The position numbers and the translations under genes are program-made. From Nioella sp965215655 (lineage in GTDB: Bacteria > Pseudomonadota > Alphaproteobacteria > Rhodobacterales > Rhodobacteraceae): a DNA stretch of 64,000 nucleotides. Shown here piece by piece: positions 25,041 to 34,388 of this stretch (positions are counted from its first letter, which is position 1; each line of letters starts with the position of its first letter). The DNA is taken from the NCBI RefSeq assembly GCF_965215655.1, contig NZ_OZ244111.1, positions 2,170,001 to 2,234,000 on the forward strand. Reading direction: 5' to 3'. Below the pieces are notes generated by a model. That model did no database searches. It was not told the origin of the DNA and was given only the letters and a program-made list of their open reading frames with translations.

Positions 25041-26468
25041 ATGCAGATCGCCTTCGACAACTCCTATGCCCGCCTGCCTGACCGCTTTTTCGCGGCGCTT
25101 GCCCCCACGCCGGTGCGTGCGCCATCTCTCATCAAGGTTAATGAGGATCTTGCCCGCGACCTCGGTCTCGACCCGGCAACATTAACCACGCCTGACGGGG
25201 TCGCCATGCTGGCCGGGAACCACGTTCCCGACGGCGCCGCGCCACTCGCGCAAGCCTATGCCGGTCACCAGTTCGGCGGATGGGTGCCGCAACTGGGTGA
25301 CGGAAGGGCGGTCTTGCTGGGAGAGGTGATCGACCGAACGGGCATTCGCCGCGACATTCAGCTCAAGGGCTCCGGCCCCACTCCGTTTTCCCGGCGGGGC
25401 GACGGGCGCGCCTGGCTCGGTCCAGTTCTGCGGGAATACATCGTCAGCGAAGCGATGCATGCGCTCGGCATCCCCACCACGCGGGCGCTGGCGGCGGTGG
25501 AAACGGGCGAAGAGGTCCACCGCGAACGGGTGCTGCCCGGCGCGGTGCTGACCCGCGTGGCCAGTTCCCATATCCGCGTCGGCACCTTCCAGTTCTTCGC
25601 CGCGCGTGGCGATGAGGACGCGCTGAAAGCGCTGACGGATCACGTCATCGCCCGCCATTACCCGGATGCGGAAACACCGCTCGATCTGCTGGCGGCGGTC
25701 GTGGCGGCGCAGGCGCGGCTGATTGCGAAATGGATGGGCGTTGGCTTCATTCACGGGGTGATGAATACCGACAATATGTCCATCGCGGGCGAGACCATCG
25801 ACTATGGCCCCTGCGCCTTCATGGACACATATCATCCCGATAGGGTGTTTTCCTCCATCGACCGGATGGGGCGCTACGCCTATCGCAAACAGCCCGAGAT
25901 TGCGGTCTGGAACCTTGCTCAATTCGCCACGGCGCTGCTGCCGATCATGGGCATGGCCCATAAGGAGGCGATTGAAGTTGCGACACGGGTGATCGAGAGC
26001 TTTGCGGATCTGTTCGGCGCGGCCTGGGAGGCGGAGTTTGCCGACAAACTGGGACTGGCGCAGACAGAGGAAGAAGACGTCGCGCTAACCTATGACCTTC
26101 TGATGCGCATGGCCAAGGGCAAAGCCGATTTCACGCGGGTTTTCAGGACTTTGTCCGGCGACACCCCGGAAGGTGCCCGCGCAGAATTCACCGACCCCAC
26201 CCAGTTCGACGCCTGGCTGCCCCGTTGGCAGGCCCGCACCATGGCAGAGGGGCGCGTCGCGCGCATGCAGGCCGCGAACCCCGCTTTCATCCCGCGCAAT
26301 CACCGGGTGGAAGAGGCCATTGCAGCCGCGGTGTCCGGCGATTACGCGCCGTTCGAGCGGATGACAACCGTGCTCGCCCGGCCCTTCGACGAACAGCCCG
26401 ACCATGCCGAGCTGATGGCCGCCCCCGCCCCGGACGAGGTCGTTCAGGCCACGTTCTGCGGCACCTAG
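25041..26468 (+). CDS. selO: SelO/YdiU protein adenylyltransferase (pseudokinase fold)
   Basis: A 475-residue SelO-family protein, which transfers AMP to protein Ser/Thr/Tyr and is linked to oxidative stress. FDNSYARLPDRFFA, AYAGHQFGGWVPQLGDGRA, LKGSGPTPFSRRGDGRAWLG and HGVMNTDNMSIAGETIDYG (metal-binding Asn/Asp) are its signatures. The bacterial protein lacks the eukaryotic C-terminal Sec. Its stop shares CTAG with the stop of the convergent gene. Confidence 0.92.
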   Translation: MQIAFDNSYARLPDRFFAALAPTPVRAPSLIKVNEDLARDLGLDPATLTTPDGVAMLAGNHVPDGAAPLAQAYAGHQFGGWVPQLGDGRAVLLGEVIDRTGIRRDIQLKGSGPTPFSRRGDGRAWLGPVLREYIVSEAMHALGIPTTRALAAVETGEEVHRERVLPGAVLTRVASSHIRVGTFQFFAARGDEDALKALTDHVIARHYPDAETPLDLLAAVVAAQARLIAKWMGVGFIHGVMNTDNMSIAGETIDYGPCAFMDTYHPDRVFSSIDRMGRYAYRKQPEIAVWNLAQFATALLPIMGMAHKEAIEVATRVIESFADLFGAAWEAEFADKLGLAQTEEEDVALTYDLLMRMAKGKADFTRVFRTLSGDTPEGARAEFTDPTQFDAWLPRWQARTMAEGRVARMQAANPAFIPRNHRVEEAIAAAVSGDYAPFERMTTVLARPFDEQPDHAELMAAPAPDEVVQATFCGT

Positions 26469-27112
26469 CGCTTGCGGCGGAAGCGGCTGAAGAAGCGGCT
26501 GTTCAGCGCGACAAACTCGTCAACGAGCGCCGAGACGGACCCGAGCGCCTGCCCGCGCAGGTAAAGCCCGCCCATGGTGCCACCAAGGCTTGCGCCGATC
26601 ACGTCGACGATCAGGTCTCCCATTGTGTCTGGCAGGCCGGATTTCTGCATGTTCAACCCGAACGCCTGGTCCATGGCGAACTCGAAAATCTCCCACAGGA
26701 CGCCGATCATGATCCCGATCGAGGCCGCGAGCAGCCCCATGGCCCAGGGCGGCGCGGCATAGCGATCGCCCTCGAACAGGATGAAGACGAAAAGGAACCC
26801 GGCGATACCGAAGCCCACGGCGGATAGTCCGTGCAATGCGATGTCCCACCACCAGAGCCGTTCGTAGAAATCGAAGACCTCGCCGAGGAAAAGCGTCGCG
26901 AAGACAAAGGCGACCGCCACGGCCACGATGCTTTTCGGCAGGTGAATGTGCAGACGCGAGGCCAGGAAAAGGGGTGTCATCGACAGGCCAAGCGTGCCGA
27001 ACGCGACAAAGGCCGCCGTCCAGCGCCCCGTGATCAGCGCCGCGACGATTTCCAGCGCCAGCCCGCCCCAGATTAGGTAGGTCAGCCGGCTTTGGTTCCT
27101 GAACGCCTGCAT
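26465..27112 (-). CDS. YjdF/DUF2238-like inner membrane protein
   Basis: The start at 27112 follows GGGGAG. The 215-residue product has about six transmembrane helices and the conserved segments FYERLWWWDIALHGLSAVGFG and WEIFEFAMDQAFG, then DTMGDLIVDVIGA, which recall the YjdF family. Function is unknown; the polar residues in those helices suggest transport or lipid chemistry. It converges with selO with overlapping stops. Confidence 0.75.
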   Translation of the reverse strand: MQAFRNQSRLTYLIWGGLALEIVAALITGRWTAAFVAFGTLGLSMTPLFLASRLHIHLPKSIVAVAVAFVFATLFLGEVFDFYERLWWWDIALHGLSAVGFGIAGFLFVFILFEGDRYAAPPWAMGLLAASIGIMIGVLWEIFEFAMDQAFGLNMQKSGLPDTMGDLIVDVIGASLGGTMGGLYLRGQALGSVSALVDEFVALNSRFFSRFRRKR

Positions 27113-27202
27113 CGGGTGCACTCCCCTCTTGCATCTCAAGATAGACGCTTGCCGCGCCGGTGCAATGGCAGGGCTTGCGCAGGGCGTTGAGCCGCGCAAA
27201 CT

Positions 27203-27931
27203 ATGGACATGCCCTATCCGCCCAAGACACCCCCGGGCCTGATCCGCGTGGCCAGCTACAACCTGCATAAATGCGTCGGGCTGGACCGCCGACGCGACCC
27301 GCATCGGGTGGCGCGGGTTCTGGCGGGACTTGGGGCGGATGTGATCGCAGTGCAGGAGATCGACAAACGCCTGCCGCCGCGCCCTACCTCCCTCCCCCGC
27401 GAAGTGATCGAGCGGGAGGCGGGATTGTCTCCCGCCCCGGTCGCGGAAACCAGGGTCAGCCTTGGCTGGCATGGCAACGGGCTGTTACTGGCCCCATCCT
27501 GGCGGATGGTTCATCTGCATCGCCTGCCGCTTGCGGGGCTTGAACCGCGTGGCGCGCTGATTGCGGATCTGACCGGGCCATCGGGGCCGCTGCGTGTGGT
27601 GGCAACCCATCTTGGCCTGCGCCGCCGTGACCGGCAGCGGCAGATGACACAGATCATGGCGGCTCTGAACCTCCGCCATCATGTGCCTACAGTGCTGCTT
27701 GGCGACCTGAACGAATGGGCCTCGCATGAAGGCTTTGCCCCGCTCGACCCCTATTTCACCGTCCATAATCCCGGCCGCAGCTTTCACGCCCGCCGCCCGG
27801 TGGCCGCGCTGGACCGAATTGCCACGGGACCGGGACTTCGTGTTCGGCACATGGGCGTGTGCCGGTCGGGCGCGGCCGGGCGCGCCTCGGACCACCTGCC
27901 TATCTGGGCCGATCTTTCGCTGGACGGTTGA
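27203..27931 (+). CDS. Endonuclease/exonuclease/phosphatase (EEP) family protein
   Basis: A 242-residue EEP domain: ASYNLHKCVG at the start (catalytic Asn), AVQEID (metal Glu), VVATHLGL, LLGDLNEW (catalytic Asp/Asn) and SDHLPIW (final His). Members cut phosphodiesters in nucleic acids, lipids or nucleotides. No signal peptide. The 3' end overlaps the convergent transporter gene by 32 bp. Confidence 0.87.
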   Translation: MDMPYPPKTPPGLIRVASYNLHKCVGLDRRRDPHRVARVLAGLGADVIAVQEIDKRLPPRPTSLPREVIEREAGLSPAPVAETRVSLGWHGNGLLLAPSWRMVHLHRLPLAGLEPRGALIADLTGPSGPLRVVATHLGLRRRDRQRQMTQIMAALNLRHHVPTVLLGDLNEWASHEGFAPLDPYFTVHNPGRSFHARRPVAALDRIATGPGLRVRHMGVCRSGAAGRASDHLPIWADLSLDG

Positions 27932-28796
27932 TCAGGATCAGCCCAATGCAGACGAGCGTCAGGGAAATGAGGATGCTTGCCCCAAGTTCCTCTCGCAGCA
28001 GCGCCCATCCAAGGATCACCCCCAGAATGGGTGTCAGAAAGCTGAACGAGGCAACGCTGGAGGCCGGATAGATCGACAACAGCCAGAACCAGAACAGAAA
28101 CCCCAATGAGGCGATGCAGACGATCTGAAAGATCAGCAGCCCGAGGTGATAGATCTCAAAATCGCGGATGAAGGGTCCGAACCACAGCGACAGGATCAGC
28201 AGCAGCGGGGCCGAGATGGCCAGTTGCCAGAAGAGCTGCATCTCTGGCCGGGTTTTGCTGACCGGTGCGCCCCGTGCCAGAAGGGCGATTCCCGCCCAAC
28301 ACATTGCGGCCAACAGGGCCAATGCGTCCCCCAACAGCGACGCGTCGCCCGGTCCGCCCCGGTCAAGCACAGCAATGGCCACCCCCAGCACCGCCAAGAC
28401 CTGCCCGGCCAGCTTCATCGGGGACAGGCGTTCGCCCTCCAACAGGAAATGCCCAGCGAAGCCCAGCCAGACCGGCATGGTGTAGAAAAGGATCGAGGTA
28501 CGCGCCACCGTTGTCAGGTCAAGCGCGAAGAAAATGCAGGAAAACTCGATGGCAAAGAGAACACCCAGCAAAATCCCGGACGGAACAGTGCCGGGGCGAA
28601 TGCGAAACTCCACTCCGCGCAGGCGCATCCAGATCAGCAGCACAACAAGCGCGCCCAGCGATCGGATCCCGGCCATGAAGACCGGTTGAAACCCGCCATT
28701 GCCCAGTTTGATCGCCACCTGATTGACGCCCAGCAGCACCGCGAACCCAGTCAGGGACAGGATCCCGAACATGTCCAGCGAGGTCTTGCGCTCCAT
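27900..28796 (-). CDS. EamA/DMT-superfamily transporter 1
   Basis: The start MERKTSLDMFG at 28796 is chosen; the frame is open for a further 2 kb upstream but only as an antisense shadow. The 298-residue product has ten predicted helices in two EamA repeats, the second beginning near LLGDALALLAAMCWAGIAL. DMT transporters of this type export amino acids, metabolites or drugs; the substrate is unknown. Confidence 0.85.
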   Translation of the reverse strand: MERKTSLDMFGILSLTGFAVLLGVNQVAIKLGNGGFQPVFMAGIRSLGALVVLLIWMRLRGVEFRIRPGTVPSGILLGVLFAIEFSCIFFALDLTTVARTSILFYTMPVWLGFAGHFLLEGERLSPMKLAGQVLAVLGVAIAVLDRGGPGDASLLGDALALLAAMCWAGIALLARGAPVSKTRPEMQLFWQLAISAPLLLILSLWFGPFIRDFEIYHLGLLIFQIVCIASLGFLFWFWLLSIYPASSVASFSFLTPILGVILGWALLREELGASILISLTLVCIGLILINRPAKDRPR

Positions 28797-29021
28797 GCCT
28801 TGTCCTTCACAAGTGAACCATCCGCCCACAAGACCCGACCCATGGTCAGTGTCAAGCACCGCTTGCCCGTGATATTCACAGATGCCATTCGCACCGTCAG
28901 GAAACGTAGCCATGTCACCCTTGCAGAACAGCCATCTTGACTTGCTGACTGGGTCCGTCGGAGCGGAGACCAACCCGCTGGCCTCTCGCGCGGGCCACGA
29001 ACCGGAGCTTGAGCCGGATCC

Positions 29022-30080
29022 ATGACCGCCCCCGACCCGATGCTGGCCAGCGCCCTCCTGGTGGTGCTGGAGACCGATGAGAGATACACCACCCAGGAGG
29101 ATCGCGACATCCTGCAACTGGCCTGGGATGAGATTCACGACAGGCTTGCGGCAGGGGCCGAGGTGAACGGCGTCCTTACCGATGAATACGGTTCGACGGG
29201 CAGCCTGCTGGCGCGTGCCATCGGCTGGCAGTGCTATGACATCGCCCAATTGCTGCTGGCCCATGGCGCCGCGCCGACCGATCCGCTGACCGGCCACACC
29301 GGTGCCTACGAGGCGGCCTTCGATCAACCGGAGATGATCCGCCTGCTGATGGAGCATGGCGCAGACGCCACGCTCTTCGACCGCGACGACCTGCCGGCGG
29401 CGCTTGGCACCGACCGGCTCCCCGAAACGCCGGTGCCCCCGGACATGCCCGACAGGTTTTTCACGGCGCAGCGTGGCACCCGCAATCCGCAACCCTGTGA
29501 CAACCCCTTTTTCCTTGAGCAGATCCGGACGTTTCACACCGCCTATTGGGGGGCAAAGAGCGCCGGCCGGGATCCTGCCGACCAGCGCGGCATGCACCCG
29601 ATCTTCAGCTTTGATCGCTTCGGGCGCACAGTCACGCGCCTGCCCGATGGCCGCTTCGTGCTGATCGCGGGCGAACACGAGGATTCCTACGACAGCGATT
29701 TCTGCATCTACAACGATGTCTGCGTGATAGATGGTGAAGGCAATGTGGAGTATTTCCTTTACCCGGTTGAAGATTTCCCCCCGACGGATTTTCACAGCGC
29801 GACGCTGCTGGACGATCACATCCTGATTATTGGCTGCCTTGGCTACCGGACGCAGCGGCAGGACGGTGTGACGCCCGTCCTGCGGCTCGACCTTGAAACC
29901 TGGCGCGTGACGCCGGTCGAAACAACGGGCGACAATCCCGGCTGGATCCACCGCCACCGGGCAGAGTTGCAGGGCGGGCAAATCATCGTCTCGGGCGGGT
30001 GTATCGAACCGGGCTTTCGCGCCAATCCAGACCGCTTTGCGCTGGCTCTCAAGACGATGCGCTGGCACCGGCTTTCCTGA
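29022..30080 (+). CDS. Ankyrin-repeat protein with a C-terminal beta-propeller-like region
   Basis: A 352-residue protein. Residues about 30-125 hold ankyrin-type repeats (GSLLARAIGWQCYDIAQLLL AHGA and EMIRLLMEHGADATLF). After a linker, residues 165-350 show repeated strands with Kelch-like character (TRLPDGRFVLIAGEHED, LLDDHILIIGCLGY, ELQGGQIIVSGGC). There is no signal peptide. Both parts are protein-interaction modules; I do not know a partner. It is divergent from EamA transporter 1. Confidence 0.65.
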   Translation: MTAPDPMLASALLVVLETDERYTTQEDRDILQLAWDEIHDRLAAGAEVNGVLTDEYGSTGSLLARAIGWQCYDIAQLLLAHGAAPTDPLTGHTGAYEAAFDQPEMIRLLMEHGADATLFDRDDLPAALGTDRLPETPVPPDMPDRFFTAQRGTRNPQPCDNPFFLEQIRTFHTAYWGAKSAGRDPADQRGMHPIFSFDRFGRTVTRLPDGRFVLIAGEHEDSYDSDFCIYNDVCVIDGEGNVEYFLYPVEDFPPTDFHSATLLDDHILIIGCLGYRTQRQDGVTPVLRLDLETWRVTPVETTGDNPGWIHRHRAELQGGQIIVSGGCIEPGFRANPDRFALALKTMRWHRLS

Positions 30081-30161
30081 CGCAGCACCTTCAAAAAGGC
30101 TTTCCGACCCATGCCCGGATCGGATAGACCCCACCCCCAAGACGACCCAGAGGGACCGCCG

Positions 30162-30575
30162 ATGCCGGACACCATCGAACAGCGCTGCGAGGCCAAGGGC
30201 CTGCGCATGACCGGACAAAGGCGGGTGATCGCACAGGTGCTGGAGGAGTCTTCGGATCATCCCGACGTGGAAGAGCTCTATAACCGCGCCAGTGGGCAGG
30301 ATCCGAATATCTCCATCGCCACGGTCTATCGCACGGTCAAGCTGTTCGAAGAGGCGGGCATTCTGGAGAAACTGGAATTCGGCGACGGCCGCGCCCGCTA
30401 TGAAGATGCGGAGCGTGATCACCACGACCACCTGATCGACATGCATTCGGGCGAGGTGATCGAATTCGTCGATCCCGAGATCGAGGCGCTTCAGGAAAAG
30501 ATCGCGGAAAAGCTCGGCTATCGGCTGAAGGGCCACAAGCTGGAGCTTTACGGCGTGCCGATCCGTCGCGATTGA
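30162..30575 (+). CDS. Fur-family metal-responsive regulator (Mur-like)
   Basis: The start MPDTIEQRCEAKGLR at 30162 gives 137 residues, the normal Fur length. The winged helix (RMTGQRRVIAQVLEES) and SIATVYRTVKLFEEAG recognition region are clear. Metal ligands HHDHLIDMHSGEVIEF lack the CxxC pair of classical Fur zinc sites, as in alphaproteobacterial Mur proteins that respond to manganese. It therefore probably controls manganese or iron uptake genes elsewhere. Confidence 0.9.
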   Translation: MPDTIEQRCEAKGLRMTGQRRVIAQVLEESSDHPDVEELYNRASGQDPNISIATVYRTVKLFEEAGILEKLEFGDGRARYEDAERDHHDHLIDMHSGEVIEFVDPEIEALQEKIAEKLGYRLKGHKLELYGVPIRRD

Positions 30576-30596
30576 TCTCCGGGACGGAGCCGCTCG

Positions 30597-30947
30597 ATGC
30601 CTCACCCTCATTGGAAAACGCTGCTCGGGCTCTCGATCTTGCTGTTGGTCATTGCATTTGTTCTCGGGCGCGCCGGGGTCGGGCTGTTGGCATGGATGCC
30701 GGTCGGATTCGCTGTCATGGCGCTGATCGCGATGACCTTTCCGGTTCGGGATCGCCGGGACCGGGCAGACAGCCAACTGAGCCTCGCCGGCGTTTCCGTG
30801 GTCGCGCTTTATTTCATCGGGTTTGCAGGGATCTCCGCCGGCGGTTGGTGGCTGCTGGCAACCGTGGTGGGCTGGTTCCTGGCGTTGGCCCTGTTACTTG
30901 GTGCTCTGCAAAGCGACACGCGCCCCGGACCCGACGATCCCCCGTAG
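30597..30947 (+). CDS. Membrane protein of unknown function (116 aa)
   Basis: Starts 21 bp after the Fur-family gene. Four hydrophobic segments (about 10-27, 31-45, 60-76, 82-103), and a short acidic/Pro tail. No recognised family; co-transcription with the regulator is likely. Confidence 0.6.
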   Translation: MPHPHWKTLLGLSILLLVIAFVLGRAGVGLLAWMPVGFAVMALIAMTFPVRDRRDRADSQLSLAGVSVVALYFIGFAGISAGGWWLLATVVGWFLALALLLGALQSDTRPGPDDPP

Positions 30948-31018
30948 CTGGTGTCTTTGGGCTGGTGCCCGCCCGGCGGGGCGCGTAACCAGTGAGCCAT
31001 CACAACGGAAACGCCCCC

Positions 31019-31894
31019 ATGCCCCTTGCCTCCGACAACCTGCGCGGCATTGCCCTGATGCTGCTGGCCATGGCCACCTTTGCCCTTGGTGATGTGGGCA
31101 TCAAACTGCTGTCGGGCGCGGTGCCGCCAGGGCAGATCATGGGCACCATGGGGATCGTCGGCACCGTCGTGTTCGCGATCTGGACGCGTGCGCGTGGATT
31201 GCCGCTTCTGCCGCGCGCCATCTGGCATCCCGCCATCGCCCTGCGTTTCGTGGCCGAGATCATGGCCGGTGTCGGCATGGTCCTGTCGCTGACGCTCAAT
31301 CCCCTGTCGCTGGTCACCGCGATCCTGCAGGCCGGGCCGCTGGTGGTGACCATGGGCGCGGCCTATGTCTTTGACGAGCAGGTCGGCCCGCGCCGCTGGC
31401 TGTCGATCTTTGTCGGGCTCAGCGGGGTGCTGATCATCCTGCGCCCCGGGTTCGAGGGCTTCTCACCACAGGCGCTGTGGATCATCGTGGCGCTTATGGG
31501 GCTCTCGATCCGAGATCTGGCGACACGGGCGGCCCCGGCCTCGCTGGACAATCTGCAAGTTGCGACAATCGGCTTTTTCGCACTTGTCCCCACGGGCGCC
31601 TTGCTGATCGCCTTTGGAACCCCGCCGCTCTGGCCCACGGTGGGGGACTGGGCGACCCTCGGGCTTGCCATCTTTGCCACCATCGCGGGCTACTACGCCA
31701 TAACGGCGGCCATGCGGGTGGGGGAGATCTCCGCCATAACCCCGTTTCGCTATTCGCGGCTGGTCTTCGGGCTGGTGCTTGGCCTGATCGTCTTTCACGA
31801 ACGGCCCGACGCCCTGTCCTATGTCGGGACCGCATTGATCCTCGCCGCCGGGCTCTATTCCGCATGGCGCGAAAGGCTGCATTCCCGCCGCTGA
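31019..31894 (+). CDS. EamA/DMT-superfamily transporter 2
   Basis: The ATG at 31019 (MPLASDNLRGIAL) is preferred; a GTG nine codons earlier is possible. 291 residues with ten helices. Motifs shared with the next gene (LGDVGIKLLSG, VPPGQI, FRYSRLVFGLVLG) show the two are paralogues. The glutamate-containing VGEISAITPFRYSRL loop is the EamA second-repeat signature. Confidence 0.85.
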   Translation: MPLASDNLRGIALMLLAMATFALGDVGIKLLSGAVPPGQIMGTMGIVGTVVFAIWTRARGLPLLPRAIWHPAIALRFVAEIMAGVGMVLSLTLNPLSLVTAILQAGPLVVTMGAAYVFDEQVGPRRWLSIFVGLSGVLIILRPGFEGFSPQALWIIVALMGLSIRDLATRAAPASLDNLQVATIGFFALVPTGALLIAFGTPPLWPTVGDWATLGLAIFATIAGYYAITAAMRVGEISAITPFRYSRLVFGLVLGLIVFHERPDALSYVGTALILAAGLYSAWRERLHSRR

Positions 31895-31994
31895 ATTCCG
31901 GTATCAGGGAAATTCATGCCCAACCGATGCGATCGGGCTTGCGAAGATGTGCAGAACGCGCCAAGGCGATTGCACCCCATTCGGACCGCACCCC

Positions 31995-32873
31995 ATGAAC
32001 AACATCAACGGCATCCTGCTGGTCATCGCCGCAATGGCCGCCTTCAGCGCCGAAGACGCGCTGATCAAGCACCTGTCCACCTGGTTTCCAACCGGACAGA
32101 TCCTGATCGCGCTTGGGATCGCGGCCAGCCTGGTTTTTGCCGCCCTGGCCACCGCCCGCCGCCAATCCCTGTTCGCGCGCGCGGCATGGCAGGCCGCTCC
32201 ACTGATCCGCGCCCTGTCGGAAGCCATTGCCGCCACCGCCTTCGTCACCGCGCTGGCGCTGATCGACATTTCGACCGTGGCCGCCGTCTTTCAGGCCACG
32301 CCGCTGGCCATCACCATGGGGGCGGCCCTGTTTCTTGGCGAAAAGGTCGGCTGGCGGAGGTGGAGCGCCATTCTGGTCGGGTTCTGCGGGGTGCTGCTGA
32401 TCATCCGGCCCGGCCTCGACGGGTTCGAGCCTGCCTCGCTCTTCGTTCTGGTCGCGGTGGCCGCCATCGCGGTGCGGGATTTGTCCACCCGTTTCATCGT
32501 GCCCGAGGTCAGCTCTCTGGTTGTTTCATTTCAGGGCTTCGCGTCGGTCATCTTCTCGGGTCTGCTGCTGCTCTGGCTGCAAGGCGACAGGATGGTTGCG
32601 CCGGAACCCCGACACTATGCGCTGATCGCGGCGACTCTGGTGTTCTCGGTCGGCGGTTACTACGCCATCGTGCAGGCGATGCGGGTCGCCGATGCCTCGG
32701 CCGTGCAGCCCTTTCGCTATACGCGGCTGGTCTTTTCCATCCTGGCGGGGGTTCTGGTTTTTGGCGAACAGCCCGATGCGCTGACGCTGACCGGTGCAGC
32801 CCTGGTCATCGCGACCGGGATTTATACCTTCCTGCGCGAACGGCACATAGGCAGAGCCGCACGCATAGCCTGA
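31995..32873 (+). CDS. EamA/DMT-superfamily transporter 3, tandem paralogue of 2
   Basis: A 292-residue DMT transporter starting MNNINGILLV. Equivalent segments AEDALIKHLSTWFPTGQI and ADASAVQPFRYTRLVFSIL align with the preceding gene without gaps over most of the length. The 100-bp gap and same strand suggest a tandem duplication. The substrate is unknown. Confidence 0.85.
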   Translation: MNNINGILLVIAAMAAFSAEDALIKHLSTWFPTGQILIALGIAASLVFAALATARRQSLFARAAWQAAPLIRALSEAIAATAFVTALALIDISTVAAVFQATPLAITMGAALFLGEKVGWRRWSAILVGFCGVLLIIRPGLDGFEPASLFVLVAVAAIAVRDLSTRFIVPEVSSLVVSFQGFASVIFSGLLLLWLQGDRMVAPEPRHYALIAATLVFSVGGYYAIVQAMRVADASAVQPFRYTRLVFSILAGVLVFGEQPDALTLTGAALVIATGIYTFLRERHIGRAARIA

Positions 32874-32895
32874 GCGGCTAAAGTCGCCCCAAAAC

Positions 32896-32905
32896 ACAAA
32901 TTTGT
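32896..32905. promoter_or_regulatory. AT-rich palindrome upstream of the glycosyltransferase
   Basis: ACAAATTTGT, a perfect 10-bp palindrome in an AT-rich stretch 49 bp before the glycosyltransferase start. It could be an operator or part of the promoter; no further evidence. Confidence 0.25.
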
Positions 32906-32953
32906 TTACATTTTTACTCGCTTCCAGTCTCATTCAGAAGTGGGGAATTTCTT

Positions 32954-34384
32954 ATGAAGATACTCATAACACAACGCGCCTTGGAACGCTTCGGAGGCTC
33001 GGAACTCTTCACGGCAGAGCTTGCCCGGTCTCTTGCCACCCGCGGGCACAAGGTGGCGGTCTATTGTCCGCGTCCGGGCCGCATCGCAAAACTGATCACG
33101 CCGAGCGGAATTCCGGTCAAGGATAAGCTTGACGATCTGCCGTGGCGCCCCGACGTCATCCATGGCCAGCATCATCTGCCTGCAATGGCAGCTCTCGCCA
33201 AGTTCAGCGGCGTTCCGATGGTCTATTGCTGGCACGGCGCGCGCCCCTGGGTGGAACAGGTTCCACGGCATGACCGCATCCGGACCTATGTTGTCACCTC
33301 GCAGCGACTGGCGCCGCGTCTGGCAAGCGAACGCGACATCCCGGTCGAACAGGTCGTGGTCATTCCCAACTTCGTCGACTGTGAGCGCTTCTCGTTTGTC
33401 CGTAAAGTGAGCAGTCGGCCAACGCGGGCCGTGCTTTATGGACAGGGCGGATTCTACCCGGAAGAGTTGAAAACGCTGGAAGATGCCTGCGACGCGAACG
33501 GGCTCAGGCTTGCCAAGGTTGGCTATGCGTTCAACAACCCGCGCCCGCGGCCAGAATACTTCCTGCCCGACTACGATATCGCGTTTGCCGTCGGGCGGTC
33601 GGCGCTTGAGGCAATGGCCGCCGGGTGTGCCGTGATCCCGATCGTGCCTCAGCTGGCCGGTCATCGTATCACCAGGCGCAGCCTGAACGACTGGGTCGCG
33701 GCCAATTTCAGTCCCAGATATTTCACATCTAGTGACCGGTTCGATCGCGAATGGCTCGCGTCCGAGCTAAAGGCATGGTCCAAGGAAGACATCACCTCTG
33801 TCACAGATCAGGTTCGCAGGGAATTCGACCTGCCACGCGCCATCGACGCATTTCTTCGCACCTATGCCGATGCCGTAGCGCAGGCATCCCCGGCAGATTG
33901 CGGCCTTGATCGCTATCTTGAAGGCCTCGCGGTGGATGTCGACGCCATGTGGCACCAGTCGAACGAAGACAGCGCCGAACTGGAACGGTTGCGTGAGGAA
34001 AACGCCCGACTGCATCGTGAAGCCGCCGCAAATGAACGTCGCGTTCGTGAACTGTTGGAACTCATCTTGCGCAAAAGCGGGCTGACCGAGGGGCTTTCTG
34101 AAGAACCGTCACCCGAGAATCTGCGCGAGGCCATTCGCCAGTCCGGGCTTTTCGACCCGGATTGGTATGTGCTGACCTACCCCGATGTCGGGCAAACCCG
34201 GATGGACCCGCTGGACCACTACCTGCGCTATGGCGCGTTTGAGGGCCGAGAACCGGCCCCCGGCATGGATTCCAAGGCCTATATGGCAGCAAATCCGCAT
34301 CTCAAGGGCCTGGGCATGAGCGTACTTGAGCATCAGGTCCGACAGCTTTCGCTGCTTATCGGCGGCATTGATCAGCAGCGCTAA
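32954..34384 (+). CDS. Glycosyltransferase (GT4-like) with an additional C-terminal module
   Basis: A 476-residue protein. Residues 1-300 look like a GT-B glycosyltransferase: GGSELFTAELARSLATRGHKV, the middle HGARPWVEQ, and the nucleotide-sugar site near AVGRSALEAMAAGCAVIP. A Leu/Glu-rich coiled coil follows (about 335-365, SAELERLREENARLHREAA). The C-terminal 85 residues carry LFDPDWYVLTYPDVGQ and DPLDHYLRYGAFEGREP, a module seen in other polysaccharide-synthesis proteins. The acceptor is unknown, probably cell-surface glycan. Confidence 0.8.
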   Translation: MKILITQRALERFGGSELFTAELARSLATRGHKVAVYCPRPGRIAKLITPSGIPVKDKLDDLPWRPDVIHGQHHLPAMAALAKFSGVPMVYCWHGARPWVEQVPRHDRIRTYVVTSQRLAPRLASERDIPVEQVVVIPNFVDCERFSFVRKVSSRPTRAVLYGQGGFYPEELKTLEDACDANGLRLAKVGYAFNNPRPRPEYFLPDYDIAFAVGRSALEAMAAGCAVIPIVPQLAGHRITRRSLNDWVAANFSPRYFTSSDRFDREWLASELKAWSKEDITSVTDQVRREFDLPRAIDAFLRTYADAVAQASPADCGLDRYLEGLAVDVDAMWHQSNEDSAELERLREENARLHREAAANERRVRELLELILRKSGLTEGLSEEPSPENLREAIRQSGLFDPDWYVLTYPDVGQTRMDPLDHYLRYGAFEGREPAPGMDSKAYMAANPHLKGLGMSVLEHQVRQLSLLIGGIDQQR

Positions 34385-34388
34385 AACG

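Noticed and set aside
27900..30776. Open minus-strand frame of 958 codons across the EamA gene and the ankyrin gene
   Set aside because: Only the last 298 codons look like a protein (EamA). The rest is antisense to the well-supported ankyrin gene, with Arg/His/Ala-rich shadow composition.
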